Positions 1 through 8,597 of a DNA stretch of 64,000 bases are shown here, one piece after another. The position numbers were made by a program, and so were the translations under genes. The stretch's first letter is position 1. Each line of letters starts with the position of its first letter. Origin of the DNA: Lentzea albidocapillata (GTDB lineage: Bacteria > Actinomycetota > Actinomycetes > Mycobacteriales > Pseudonocardiaceae). The stretch lies in NCBI RefSeq assembly GCF_000719115.1, contig NZ_JOEA01000006.1, forward strand, positions 1 to 64,000, in the 5' to 3' direction. The notes under the pieces are model-generated. The model was not told where the DNA came from. It did not search any database and saw nothing but the letters and a program-made list of their open reading frames with translations.

Positions 1-97
1 GGAAACACCCGGTCCCATTCCGAACCCGGTAGTTAAGCCCTTCTGCGCCGATGGTACTGCACTGGTTACGGTGTGGGAGAGTAGGTCGCCGCCGAAC
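1..97 (+). rRNA. rrf: 5S ribosomal RNA, 3' part
   Basis: The first 97 bases carry the conserved 5S core: CCGAACCCGG, TTAAGCCC, GCGCCGATGGTACTGC and the closing GTGGGAGAGTAGGTCGCCGCC. A full 5S is about 117 nt, so roughly 20 nt of the 5' end lie outside the window. It implies an rrn operon ending here, read on the + strand. The exact 3' end is estimated from the GCCGAAC terminus. Confidence 0.95.
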
Positions 98-107
98 TTT
101 ACTTCCC

Positions 108-166
108 TGAAGGGGCTTGTGATCGCGGGGCACAATTACAGTGCTTTGCTCACAGGCCCCTTTCAG
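108..166 (+). terminator. Inverted repeat after 5S rRNA, possible rrn terminator
   Basis: AGGGGCTTGTGA (111-122) can pair with TCACAGGCCCCT (150-161) with one G-U pair, and flanking CTGA/TCAG partly extends it. The loop is about 27 nt and no long T-run follows, so it is a plausible but not classic terminator between the rRNA and the next gene. Confidence 0.45.
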
Positions 167-189
167 CGTGTCCATAGTAGGAGGATTTG

Positions 190-2805
190 GTGTCTAGGTT
201 CGGGGATCGTCCCGGCGACCGTCAGCGTGGCCAGGGAGACCGACCGCGCCATTCCGACGGTGGCCGTCCATCAGGCGATCGCAAGTTCAGCAGCAACAGC
301 AGCAACAACAACTCCCAGCGCGGTGAAGGCTCCGGCGACCGCACCAACAGCGGTGACCGTCGAGACAACCGCGCCGGCTCCAGTGACCGTGGTGGTTACC
401 GCGGTTCCAGCGACCGTCCCGCTTACCGCAAGGACGACTCCGGCGACCGCGGTGGTTACCGCGGCCAGGGTTCAAGCGACCGTGGCAGCTCCAGCGGCTC
501 CAGCGATCGTGGTGGCTACCGCAAGAGCGACTCGGGTGACCGGGGCGGCTATCGCGGTCAGGGTTCCAGCGAGCGCAGCGGTTTCCGCAGCGACCGCCCT
601 GCCTTCCGTAAGGACGACTCAGGCGATCGCGGCGGTTCCCGCGGCGGCCAGGGTTCGAGCGACCGTGGCGGTTACCGCAAGAGCGAGTCGAGCGACCGTG
701 GTGGCTACCGGGGCTCCAGTGACCGGCCCGGCTTCCGCAAGGACGACTCCGGCGACCGTGGCGGTTACCGCGGTTCCAGCGACCGTCCTGCCTACCGCAA
801 GGACGACTCGGGCGACCGTGGTGGTTACCGCAAGAGTGAGTCCGGCGACCGTGGCGGCTTCCGCTCCGGTGAGCGCACTGGCTCGAGCGACCGTGGCGGC
901 TTCCGCAAGAGCGACTCCGGCGACCGTGGCGGTTACCGAGGCCAGGGTTCCAGCGACCGTGGCGGCTTCCGCAAGGACGACTCGGGCGACCGTGGTGGTT
1001 ACCGCAAGAGTGAGTCCGGCGACCGTGGCGGCTTCCGCTCCGGTGAGCGCAGCGGCTCGGGCGACCGCGGTGGGTTCCGCAAGAGCGAGTCGAGTGACCG
1101 TGGTGGCTACCGGGGCTCCAGTGACCGTCCCGGCTTCCGTAAGGACGACTCCGGCGATCGCGGTGGCTACCGCGGCCAGGGTTCCAGCGACCGTGGCGGC
1201 TTCCGTAAGAGCGAGTCGAGCGATCGTGGTGGTTACCGCGGTTCCAGCGACCGTTCGAGCGACCGTCCCGCGTACCGCAAGGACGACTCGGGCGATCGCG
1301 GTGGTTACCGCAAGAGCGAGTCCAGTGACCGTGGTGGTTACCGCGGTTCCAGCGACCGTTCGAGCGACCGTCCCGCTTACCGCAAGGACGACTCGGGCGA
1401 CCGCGGTGGCTATCGCGGCGACCGTTCGAGCGACCGTGGCGGCTCCAGCGGCTCCAGCGACCGCGGTGGGTTCCGCAAGAGCGACTCCGGTGACCGGGGC
1501 GGCTCCCGCGGCCAGGGTTCGAGCGACCGTGGCGGTTACCGTAAGAGCGAGTCGAGTGACCGTGGTGGTTACCGCGGTTCCAGCGACCGTTCGAGCGACC
1601 GTTCCAGCGACCGCGGTGGTTACCGCAAGAGCGACTCGAACGACCGCGGTGGTTACCGCAAGAGCGAGTCGAGCGATCGCGGCGGCTACCGCAAGGACGA
1701 CTCGAACAACCGCAAGGACGAGCGTTCCGCTCCGGTGCGCGACGACCGTCGTAAGGACGAGCGCAGCCGTGAGCGTGCGGCGCGGTTCCAGGATCGTCAG
1801 ACCGACCCGGAGACCACCGGCCAGGACGGCACCGACGTCAAGGCCGCCGGCCAGGACGCGCCGGTCGCCGCCGAGGTGACCCCGGCCGCCGAGCGCGCCG
1901 GTTACCGCCTGGGCGACGGCGCCGCGGCCACGCGTGCCGCAGCCGGTCGTGAGACGGCAGCTGAGACCGTCGCCGAGGCCGAGGTCGCCGCTGAAGGCGA
2001 CACGGACGAGGTGGCGAAGACCGAGACCGACGAGTCGCCTGCCGAGGGTGACGTCGTCGCGGCCGAGGTCAGCAGTGAGGCCGGCGGCGACGAGCCGCGC
2101 GACGAGGCGCCCGCGCCCCGTGGCGGACGGCCCCCGCTGCCGGACGAGGCCGACCTGTCGCTGCTCGACCCGGAGATCAAGCTCGAGCTGCGCAGCCTGC
2201 CCAAGGGCCTCGCGGAGATCATCGGCAAGCACCTGGCCGCGGCCGGGCTGCTCATCGACGAGGACCCCGAGCTGGCGCTGGAGCACGCGCGGTACGCGCG
2301 GAGCAAGGCTGCTCGTGTCGGTGTCGTGCGCGAGGCGGCCGGTCTGACGGCCTACTTCGCGGACGAGTGGGCCGAGGCTCTCAGCGAGCTGCGGGCCGCC
2401 CGCCGGATGATGACCGGCCCGGGCCACCTGGCGATCATGGCGGACTGCGAGCGGGCCCTGGGCCGGCCGGAGCGGGCCATCGACCTCGCCAAGGACCCGG
2501 CGGTCAAGGACCTCAGCCAGGAGGACGAGATCGAGCTGCGCATCGTCGCGGCCGCCGCTCGTCGTGACATGGGCCAGCTCGACGCCGCCGTCGTGGCGTT
2601 GCAGGGGCCCGACCTTGATCCGGGGCAGCGCAATCCCTACTCCGCGCGGCTCTTCTACGCTTACGCCGACAACCTGGCCGCGGCCGGTCGTATCGAGGAA
2701 GCCGTCAAATGGTTCCTCAACGCCGCCGAGGCTGACGACGAGGGGGAGACGGACGCCGCCGAGCGCGCGTTCGAGCTGACCCAGGAGGAGACCCCGGAGC
2801 AGTGA
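190..2805 (+). CDS. TPR protein with very long RGG/RGY-like disordered N-terminus (Rv1691-like C-terminus)
   Basis: About 871 residues in two parts. Residues ~1-540 are low-complexity, built from units such as SSDRGGYRKSDSGDRGGYRG, rich in Ser, Asp, Arg, Gly and aromatic residues and almost free of hydrophobic residues. Then comes an Ala/Glu-rich linker (~540-670). The last ~200 residues form a helical, TPR-like domain beginning near LPDEADLSLLDPEIKLEL. Position before HAD phosphatase, tlyA, NAD kinase and recN matches that of M. tuberculosis Rv1691, a TPR protein. AGGAGG at 179-184 favours the GTG at 190 over the TTG at 187. Its stop overlaps the next start by 4 nt. Function unknown; the basic RGG-like repeats suggest RNA or nucleoprotein binding (inference). 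Confidence 0.85.
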   Translation: MSRFGDRPGDRQRGQGDRPRHSDGGRPSGDRKFSSNSSNNNSQRGEGSGDRTNSGDRRDNRAGSSDRGGYRGSSDRPAYRKDDSGDRGGYRGQGSSDRGSSSGSSDRGGYRKSDSGDRGGYRGQGSSERSGFRSDRPAFRKDDSGDRGGSRGGQGSSDRGGYRKSESSDRGGYRGSSDRPGFRKDDSGDRGGYRGSSDRPAYRKDDSGDRGGYRKSESGDRGGFRSGERTGSSDRGGFRKSDSGDRGGYRGQGSSDRGGFRKDDSGDRGGYRKSESGDRGGFRSGERSGSGDRGGFRKSESSDRGGYRGSSDRPGFRKDDSGDRGGYRGQGSSDRGGFRKSESSDRGGYRGSSDRSSDRPAYRKDDSGDRGGYRKSESSDRGGYRGSSDRSSDRPAYRKDDSGDRGGYRGDRSSDRGGSSGSSDRGGFRKSDSGDRGGSRGQGSSDRGGYRKSESSDRGGYRGSSDRSSDRSSDRGGYRKSDSNDRGGYRKSESSDRGGYRKDDSNNRKDERSAPVRDDRRKDERSRERAARFQDRQTDPETTGQDGTDVKAAGQDAPVAAEVTPAAERAGYRLGDGAAATRAAAGRETAAETVAEAEVAAEGDTDEVAKTETDESPAEGDVVAAEVSSEAGGDEPRDEAPAPRGGRPPLPDEADLSLLDPEIKLELRSLPKGLAEIIGKHLAAAGLLIDEDPELALEHARYARSKAARVGVVREAAGLTAYFADEWAEALSELRAARRMMTGPGHLAIMADCERALGRPERAIDLAKDPAVKDLSQEDEIELRIVAAAARRDMGQLDAAVVALQGPDLDPGQRNPYSARLFYAYADNLAAAGRIEEAVKWFLNAAEADDEGETDAAERAFELTQEETPEQ
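379..1707 (+). repeat. Degenerate in-frame repeat tract encoding DRGG(Y/F)R-type units
   Basis: The DNA consists of many imperfect direct repeats such as AGCGACCGTGGTGGTTACCGC and GACGACTCGGGCGACCGTGG with codon-level variation, in units of roughly 8-10 codons. Repeats stay in frame and encode the disordered half of the TPR protein. The strong repetition also creates long spurious open frames on both strands here. Confidence 0.85.
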
Positions 2806-3596
2806 GCGAGACGTTGGTCGACAGGTACGACGCGTTGCTGATCGATCTCGACGGCACCGTCTACCGAGGATCCCAGGCCGTGCCGGGCGCAGCCGAAGCA
2901 ATCGCTGCGGCCAGAAGCAAGGGCGTCGGGATCCGGTACGTCACCAACAACGCCTCCCGCTCACCGCAGATGGTCGCTGATCACCTCGTCGAGCTCGGGT
3001 TCGAGACGAGCATCGACGAGGTGAGCACCTCCTCGCAGGCGGGCGCGGCCATGCTGGCCGAACGCCTGCCGAAGCGATCCACTGTGCTCGTGCTCGGCAC
3101 CAAGGCCCTGGAGGCCGAGGTGCTCAAGCGCGGACTCATCCCGACCGACACCGCCGACGGCGCGGTGGCGGTCCTGCAGGGGCTGTCCATGGACCTCGGC
3201 TGGCGTCAGCTGGCCGAGGCCGCGGTCGCCATCCGCGCCGGCGCGCTGTGGGTGGCGTGCAACGTCGACGCCACCCTGCCCACCGAACGCGGTCTGCTGC
3301 CCGGCAACGGCAGCCTCGTCGCGGCGCTGAAGACGGCGACCGGCCAGGAGCCGCTCGTCGCCGGCAAGCCCGCCACCCCGCTGCTGCAGCAGGCGGCGAA
3401 GGACCTCGGCGCGAACCGCCCGCTGGTGATCGGCGACCGCCTCGACACGGACATCCTGGGCGCCGTGAACGCCGGAATGGACTCCTTGCTCGTCCTCACG
3501 GGTGTATCCACCGAACAAGAGGCGCAAGCGCTTCCGGATGAGCAAAAGCCCACGTATGTCGGCGCGGACCTGTCGGTACTCCATCGGCTACCGTAA
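2802..3596 (+). CDS. HAD-superfamily (IIA) phosphatase, NagD/glycerol-3-phosphate phosphatase type
   Basis: 264 residues. Motif I is DLDGTVYRG (~res 14-22), motif II is TNNASRS, the substrate loop contains VAGKP and motif III/IV is GDRLDTDI, all typical of HAD subclass IIA enzymes that hydrolyse phosphomonoesters with Mg2+. Position matches M. tuberculosis Rv1692, described as a glycerol-3-phosphate phosphatase; as I recall that protein is about 350 residues, so this one seems to lack the extra C-terminal domain. GTG start overlaps the upstream stop (GTGA). Substrate cannot be read from the sequence. Confidence 0.85.
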   Translation: MSETLVDRYDALLIDLDGTVYRGSQAVPGAAEAIAAARSKGVGIRYVTNNASRSPQMVADHLVELGFETSIDEVSTSSQAGAAMLAERLPKRSTVLVLGTKALEAEVLKRGLIPTDTADGAVAVLQGLSMDLGWRQLAEAAVAIRAGALWVACNVDATLPTERGLLPGNGSLVAALKTATGQEPLVAGKPATPLLQQAAKDLGANRPLVIGDRLDTDILGAVNAGMDSLLVLTGVSTEQEAQALPDEQKPTYVGADLSVLHRLP

Positions 3597-3601
3597 GACG
3601 A

Positions 3602-3769
3602 GTGAGCTACCCCCTGCCCGGACCGCCGCCCAACCCGGCTGACGCCATCGACGGCGCGCTGGAGCGGCTCGACGGGCTCGAGAACGTTCCCCTCGACGAG
3701 CATGTTGCCCGGTTCGACGCAGTGCATGCGACGCTCACCGACGCACTGTCGAGCATCGACAAGGTGTGA
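3602..3769 (+). CDS. Small conserved-position protein of 55 residues (Rv1693-like)
   Basis: A GTG-initiated frame of 55 codons lies in the 180-nt gap between the HAD gene and tlyA. It encodes an acidic, Pro-rich start (MSYPLPGPPPNPADAI) followed by a predicted amphipathic helix pair (ALERLDGLENVPLDEHVARF..VHATLTDALSSID). M. tuberculosis has a similar short gene, Rv1693, at this position. It lies 5 nt after the HAD stop and 6 nt before tlyA, so it is probably co-translated. Function unknown. Confidence 0.75.
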   Translation: MSYPLPGPPPNPADAIDGALERLDGLENVPLDEHVARFDAVHATLTDALSSIDKV

Positions 3770-3775
3770 TGCACA

Positions 3776-4588
3776 GTGCCTCGCAGGGTGCGGCTCGACG
3801 CCGAACTCGTGCGCAGGGGGCTTGCCCGGTCCCGTGAGCACGCCAGCCAACTCGTCGCGGACGGTCGCGTGAAGGTGCGCGGCACCGTCGCGACGAAGCC
3901 CGCGACCGCCGTCGAGACCTCCGACGCGGTCGTCGTCAAGGACATCGGCAACGACCCGAACTGGGCGTCGCGCGGCGCGCACAAGCTCATCGGCGCGCTC
4001 GAGGGCTTCAAGATCGACCCCACCGGCAAGCGTTGTCTCGACGCGGGCGCATCCACTGGCGGTTTCACCGACGTGCTGCTGCGCAAAGGCGCACGGCAGG
4101 TCGTCGCGGCCGACGTCGGCAGGGGTCTGCTCGACTGGAAGCTGCAGACCGACGACCGGGTCGTGGTGAAGGACAAGACCAACGTCCGCACCCTCACGCC
4201 CGAGGACATCGGCGGCAATGTTGAACTCGTGGTAGCCGATCTTTCGTTTATCTCGTTGAGGCTTGTGCTTCCCGCACTGGCCGCGTGCCTCGACGAGGAA
4301 GGCGACCTGCTGCCCATGGTCAAGCCGCAGTTCGAGGTGGGCAAGGAGCGCCTCGGCTCCGGTGGCGTCGTGCGCGACCCCGAACTCCGGGTCGAAGCCG
4401 TACTCGACGTGACCAGGGCGGCGACCGGACTGGGTCTGGCCGTGCACGGGGTCGTCGCGAGCCCGCTGCCCGGACCGTCCGGCAACGTCGAGTACTTCCT
4501 CTGGCTGCGCAAAGCGGATCCGCTCCCGGAAGGATCGGACGCTGTTGCACAGATGGTGCGCACCGCCGTCGAAGAAGGGCCCCAATGA
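3776..4588 (+). CDS. tlyA: TlyA, 16S/23S rRNA 2'-O-methyltransferase (hemolysin A family)
   Basis: 270 residues, the usual family length. Residues ~1-60 form an S4 RNA-binding domain (RLDAELVRRGLARSREHA, VKVRG). The rest is an FtsJ-like Rossmann methyltransferase with the SAM loop GASTGGFTDVLL and the K-D-K-E set visible in SRGAHKL, VADLSFISL, VKPQFE and NVEYF. The family methylates C1409 of 16S and C1920 of 23S rRNA and determines capreomycin sensitivity in mycobacteria. GTG start; the stop overlaps the NAD kinase ATG (ATGA). Confidence 0.95.
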   Translation: MPRRVRLDAELVRRGLARSREHASQLVADGRVKVRGTVATKPATAVETSDAVVVKDIGNDPNWASRGAHKLIGALEGFKIDPTGKRCLDAGASTGGFTDVLLRKGARQVVAADVGRGLLDWKLQTDDRVVVKDKTNVRTLTPEDIGGNVELVVADLSFISLRLVLPALAACLDEEGDLLPMVKPQFEVGKERLGSGGVVRDPELRVEAVLDVTRAATGLGLAVHGVVASPLPGPSGNVEYFLWLRKADPLPEGSDAVAQMVRTAVEEGPQ

Positions 4589-5475
4589 GGGAAGTCCTGC
4601 TGGTCGTCCACACCGGGCACCAGAGCAACATCGATCTCGCCCGTCAGGTGGCCGGCCGGCTCGCGGTCGGGGGCGTCACGACGAGGGTGCTCGACGACGA
4701 GGCGCGTGACCTCGGCCCGTCGTGCTGCACCAAGGTCGTGCCCGCCGACGACCACGCGGCCGAGGGCACCGAACTGGTGCTGGTGCTGGGCGGTGACGGC
4801 ACGCTGCTGCGCGGCGCCGAACTCGCCCGCCCGGCGCGGGTGCCGGTGCTGGGCGTCAACCTGGGCCGCGTCGGGTTCCTCGCGGAGGCCGACTCGGACG
4901 CGTTGCACGAGGCCGTCGGCCACGTGCTGGAGCGCGACTACTTCGTGGAAGAGCGCATGACGCTCGACCTCGTCGCGAAGGTCAACGGCGACGTGGTCGC
5001 GAAGACCTGGGCGCTCAACGAGATCACCGTCGAGAAGCTGATCCGCGAACGCATCCTCGACGTCGTGGTCGAGGTCGACGGCCGCCCGGTGTCGGCCTTC
5101 GGCTGCGACGGCGTGATCTGTGCGACGCCGACGGGCTCGACGGCCTACGCGTTCTCCGCGGGAGGTCCGGTCGTGTGGCCGGACGTGCAGGCGATCCTGG
5201 TGGTGCCGAGCAACGCGCACGCGCTGTTCTCGCGGCCGCTGGTCGTCTCGCCGAAGTCGCACGTGGCGTTCGAGATCGACCCGTCGGGCCACCCGGCGGC
5301 GCTGTCCGCGGACGGGCGGCGCACGTTCGAGCTGCCCGCGGGCGCGCGGATCGAGATCGTGGAAGGCGAGGTGCCTCTCAAGGTCGTGCGGCTGCGCCAG
5401 GCACCGTTCACGGACCGGCTGGTCGAGAAGTTCGCCCTGCCGGTGAAGGGATGGCGGGGACCATCGGCAGGCTGA
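4585..5475 (+). CDS. nadK: NAD kinase
   Basis: 296 residues. The kinase signature GGDGT sits in LVLGGDGTLLRGAELAR (~res 68), followed by GVNLGRVGFLAE, the NE motif in ALNEITVEK and ATPTGSTAYAFSAGGP in the C-terminal beta domain. It phosphorylates NAD+ to NADP+ in the cytoplasm, using ATP or, in actinobacteria, also polyphosphate. ATG overlaps the tlyA stop by 4 nt. The tlyA-nadK-recN order is the same as Rv1694-Rv1696. Confidence 0.96.
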   Translation: MREVLLVVHTGHQSNIDLARQVAGRLAVGGVTTRVLDDEARDLGPSCCTKVVPADDHAAEGTELVLVLGGDGTLLRGAELARPARVPVLGVNLGRVGFLAEADSDALHEAVGHVLERDYFVEERMTLDLVAKVNGDVVAKTWALNEITVEKLIRERILDVVVEVDGRPVSAFGCDGVICATPTGSTAYAFSAGGPVVWPDVQAILVVPSNAHALFSRPLVVSPKSHVAFEIDPSGHPAALSADGRRTFELPAGARIEIVEGEVPLKVVRLRQAPFTDRLVEKFALPVKGWRGPSAG

Positions 5476-5555
5476 CAGCGCCGCTCGGTGCGTCGGCACT
5501 TGCCCGTTATGGTGCCCGCGAGGAAATGTCGGACTCGACAAGTAAGGTTCGCCCT

Positions 5556-7337
5556 GTGCTGGCCGAGATGCGCATCAATGGCCTTGGCGTGATCGACGAG
5601 GCCACCCTTGAACTAGACCCCGGATTCACCGTGGTGACCGGTGAGACGGGCGCGGGCAAGACCATGGTCGTGACCGGGTTGCACCTGCTCGGCGGTGGCC
5701 GGGCAGAGGCTTCGCGGGTGCGCACCGGGGCTGACAAAGCGGTGGTCGAAGGCCGCTTCCAGGCTCCGGCGGGCAGCCCTGCCGCGAAGGTGGCGGAGGA
5801 GGTCGGCGGCGAGGCCGACGAGGACGGGTCGCTGATCGCGATCCGCACCGTCGGCGCCGACGGCCGCTCGCGAGCCCACGTCGGTGGCCGCTCCGTGCCG
5901 GTCGGCGTCCTGTCCGAACTGGCCGAGCAGCTCATCGCCGTCCACGGGCAGAACGACCAGCTTCGGCTCATGCGGCCGACCGAGCAGCGCGGTGTGCTGG
6001 ACCGCTTCGCCGGCGACGACGTGAGCTCGCCTTTGCGCGCCTACCAGGCCGTTCGCGAAGAGTGGCTGCGTGTCTCGGCGGAGCTGAAGGAACGCACCGA
6101 GCGCTCCCGCGAACTGGCCCGCGAGGCCGACCTGCTGCGGCACGGCCTGACCGAGATCGACGCCGTCGCCCCGAAGCTGGGCGAGGACGCCGAACTCCAC
6201 GACGAGGCGCGGCGGCTCGCGGACGCCGACCAGCTCCGCGAGGCCGCCCAGGGCGCGCAGTTCGCGGTGTCCGGTTCGCTGGAGGGCGACCCGGACAACC
6301 CCGGTGCGCTCGGGCTGATCTCCGAAGCCGCCCGCAAGCTGTCGGCGTCGGAGGATCCGAAGCTGCGGGAGATGGAGCCGCGGCTGGTCGAGGCGGCGAC
6401 GTTGCTGGCCGACGTCGGTGCCGAGATCTCCGGCTACCTGGACCATCTGGAGGCCGACCCCGGCCGGCTCGAGAGCGTGCTGCAGCGGCAGGCCGACCTC
6501 AAGGCGCTGACCCGCAAGTACGCCGCCGACGTCGACGGTGTGATCGCCTGGGCCGAGGACGCGCGCACCAGGCTGGGCGGGCTGGACACGTCCGAAGAGG
6601 CGTTGACCGGCCTGGCCGCCCGTCGCGACGAGCTGGCCGCGGAACTGGCGACGCTCGCCGGCCAGGTGACGGCCGCTCGCGTCGAGGCCGCTCTGGAGCT
6701 GGGCAAGGCCGTCACTGAGGAACTCGACGGGCTCGCCATGCCGCACGCCTCGGTCGAGCTGGCCGTCCGGCCCCGGCACGCCGAGGCGGGGGACGCGCAG
6801 GCGTTGTCCGTCGGACGCTCGATCCTGCACGCCGGCACGTCCGGCGTGGACGATGTCGAGCTGCGGCTGATCTCGCACCCCGGGGCGCCCGCCCTGCCGG
6901 TGCACAAGGGTGCTTCCGGCGGTGAGCTCTCCCGGGTGATGCTGGCGCTGGAAGTGGTGCTGTCGCACTCGGATCCGGTGCCGACACTGGTGTTCGACGA
7001 GGTCGACGCCGGTGTGGGCGGACGGGCCGCGGTCGAGGTCGGCCGCCGGCTGGCCCGGCTCGCCCGGTCGCACCAGGTGATCGTGGTGACGCACCTGCCG
7101 CAGGTGGCCGCGTTCGCCGATCGGCACCTCGTGGTGGACAAGTCCGCAGACGGGACGTTCACGCGGTCCGCGGTGCGGAGGCTGGACGAGACGCAGCGGG
7201 TCGTCGAACTCGCCCGGATGCTGGCCGGCATGGACTCGACCGACACCGGCCGGGCCCACGCCGAGGAGCTGCTGGCCGCGGCCAAGGCGGACAAGTCCGC
7301 TGCTCCCGTGGTCCGCCGGAAGAAGAAAAAGGCCTGA
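5556..7337 (+). CDS. recN: DNA repair protein RecN (SMC-like ATPase)
   Basis: 593 residues from GTG 5556. Starts VLAEMRINGLGVIDEATLEL, aligning with other RecN N-termini; an in-frame ATG at 5526 would add 10 residues. Walker A is GETGAGKT, the signature is GASGGELSRVMLAL, Walker B is TLVFDEVDAGVGG and the H-loop is VVTHLPQVAAFAD. The middle (~res 160-400) is a long Glu/Arg/Ala-rich coiled coil with a short hinge. RecN works at double-strand breaks in homologous recombination. It lies 80 nt after nadK, so it may have its own start signals as well as read-through. Confidence 0.95.
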   Translation: MLAEMRINGLGVIDEATLELDPGFTVVTGETGAGKTMVVTGLHLLGGGRAEASRVRTGADKAVVEGRFQAPAGSPAAKVAEEVGGEADEDGSLIAIRTVGADGRSRAHVGGRSVPVGVLSELAEQLIAVHGQNDQLRLMRPTEQRGVLDRFAGDDVSSPLRAYQAVREEWLRVSAELKERTERSRELAREADLLRHGLTEIDAVAPKLGEDAELHDEARRLADADQLREAAQGAQFAVSGSLEGDPDNPGALGLISEAARKLSASEDPKLREMEPRLVEAATLLADVGAEISGYLDHLEADPGRLESVLQRQADLKALTRKYAADVDGVIAWAEDARTRLGGLDTSEEALTGLAARRDELAAELATLAGQVTAARVEAALELGKAVTEELDGLAMPHASVELAVRPRHAEAGDAQALSVGRSILHAGTSGVDDVELRLISHPGAPALPVHKGASGGELSRVMLALEVVLSHSDPVPTLVFDEVDAGVGGRAAVEVGRRLARLARSHQVIVVTHLPQVAAFADRHLVVDKSADGTFTRSAVRRLDETQRVVELARMLAGMDSTDTGRAHAEELLAAAKADKSAAPVVRRKKKKA

Positions 7338-7393
7338 CCGTCCCGGTCGCTTCTCCTCCCGCTGTTCCCGGCCGGGTTCGGCATGATGGGGGA

Positions 7394-7993
7394 GTGACGG
7401 GAACTTTGACCACGCGCCGGGTGCTCGGGGCGGTGCTGGTGGTCGTCGCGGCCGGACTGGCCGTGGCGGCCACGTTCCTGTCCGCGTACTCCGTGCAGGT
7501 CGTGGTCAGAGGTCAGACGTTGCGCTTCGAGGCCACCTCCTGGGTGGTCGAGCGGGACGACTTCCGTGAAGTGTTGTTGCTTGAACCCCTCGAGTTCGGG
7601 GAGCCCGCGGTGGGGGCCGCGCTCATCATGGCGCTGGCGGCCGTGCTGGCGTTCCGGATTCCGGCACTGCGGGTCGGGTCGCTGCTCGGGGCCGGGCTGC
7701 TGGCCGGGGTGGCGTGGGCCGCCGTCTCCCGGATCCAGGGGTTGCTGAAAGGGCTGGGAGAGATCGACTCACCCGTGCCCATCGAGGTGGAGCAGGGCGA
7801 AGGGGTCACCCTGCTGATCGTGGCAGCCGGGGTGGCCGTGGTGTCCGCCGTGCTGCATCAGGAGTTGCCTCGGGCGGACCAGGCGGAACCCGACGGTGAC
7901 GGGGTGGTCGTCCACCAGATCGACGACGAGGCGGACGACACCGACACACCGCCGTACGGATATCCGGTGATCGTGGAGCCCAAGAGTGATTGA
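7394..7993 (+). CDS. Small integral membrane protein, first of four paralogues
   Basis: 199 residues, four predicted membrane segments (about 8-30, 75-94, 100-118 and 135-155) with one external loop after TM1 and an acidic cytosolic tail containing VVVHQIDDEADD. The tail motif recurs in the next protein (VVVHQLDSDDD), showing duplication. GTG start with GGGGGAG just upstream. Its end overlaps the next gene by 8 nt. No known family recognised; the cassette sits between recN and steA. Confidence 0.8.
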   Translation: MTGTLTTRRVLGAVLVVVAAGLAVAATFLSAYSVQVVVRGQTLRFEATSWVVERDDFREVLLLEPLEFGEPAVGAALIMALAAVLAFRIPALRVGSLLGAGLLAGVAWAAVSRIQGLLKGLGEIDSPVPIEVEQGEGVTLLIVAAGVAVVSAVLHQELPRADQAEPDGDGVVVHQIDDEADDTDTPPYGYPVIVEPKSD

Positions 7994-8597
7994 TAGTCGC
8001 AAGACCGCATGGGTGCTGCTGGCGCTGGGGGCGGTGCTGTCGGTCGTGGCGTCGCTCCAGGACGTCTTCAGCACGGTCTACAAGGGATTCGGGTCCGACC
8101 TGACGGTCACCTGGACCCTGTGGGCCATCAGGTCGGCTCCGCAGGAGGGGGTCGCCGGTCAGTCCGCTCTCTTCGCCGCCGGGTGGCCGGTGGTGGTGTC
8201 GGCGGTCGTGATGGCCGTCGCCGTGGTGTTCGTGGTGCGCGAGCGGACCGCGTTCGTCGGGCGGCCGCTGGCCATGGGCGGGGCCGGGCTGCTGGCCGGG
8301 GTCGTGCTCCTCTACGTGGTTCAGGTCTGGGAACTGGAGCGGGGCATCAACGCACAGCCGCAGTCCGGTGCCGGCAAGGACGAGCTGCTCTACAACGGTG
8401 GCTTCTACCTGTTGATGGTCGCGGCCGTAGCCGCGCTCGTCGGTGCGGTGCTCGTCCAGCGGCGGAGTCCCGAGCCGGTGGCGGAGGACGACGACGAGGG
8501 GGAGGAAGTGGTCGTGCACCAGCTCGACAGCGACGACGACACTCCGCCCTTCGGCCTCGCCATTCCGCACGACGACGAGCAGCGGGAGGCTCGGTGA
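7986..8597 (+). CDS. Small integral membrane protein, second of four paralogues
   Basis: 203 residues with the same plan: TM1 right at the N-terminus (VLLALGAVLSVVASL), a polar loop of ~35 residues, two central hydrophobic segments, a second polar loop, TM4 and an acidic tail EEVVVHQLDSDDDTPPFG. The tail is nearly the same as that of the preceding protein. GTG start overlapping the previous stop by 8 nt and its own stop overlapping the next GTG by 4 nt. Unknown function. Confidence 0.8.
   Translation: MIDSRKTAWVLLALGAVLSVVASLQDVFSTVYKGFGSDLTVTWTLWAIRSAPQEGVAGQSALFAAGWPVVVSAVVMAVAVVFVVRERTAFVGRPLAMGGAGLLAGVVLLYVVQVWELERGINAQPQSGAGKDELLYNGGFYLLMVAAVAALVGAVLVQRRSPEPVAEDDDEGEEVVVHQLDSDDDTPPFGLAIPHDDEQREAR

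Noticed and set aside
379..1707. Repeat tract considered as CRISPR or tandem non-coding repeats
   Set aside because: Repeats are degenerate, in frame and adjacent with no unique spacers; they encode protein.
71..1879. A long + strand open frame encoding an Ala/Thr/Val/Arg-rich protein, in another frame of the RGG-like gene
   Set aside because: Composition is a frame-shifted echo of the repeats, it begins inside the 5S rRNA and has no domain; the frame at 190-2805 ends in a real TPR domain.
619..2901. A long antisense open frame over the same repeat gene
   Set aside because: It mirrors the repeat codon bias, with Val/Thr/Ala/Leu runs and no recognisable family.
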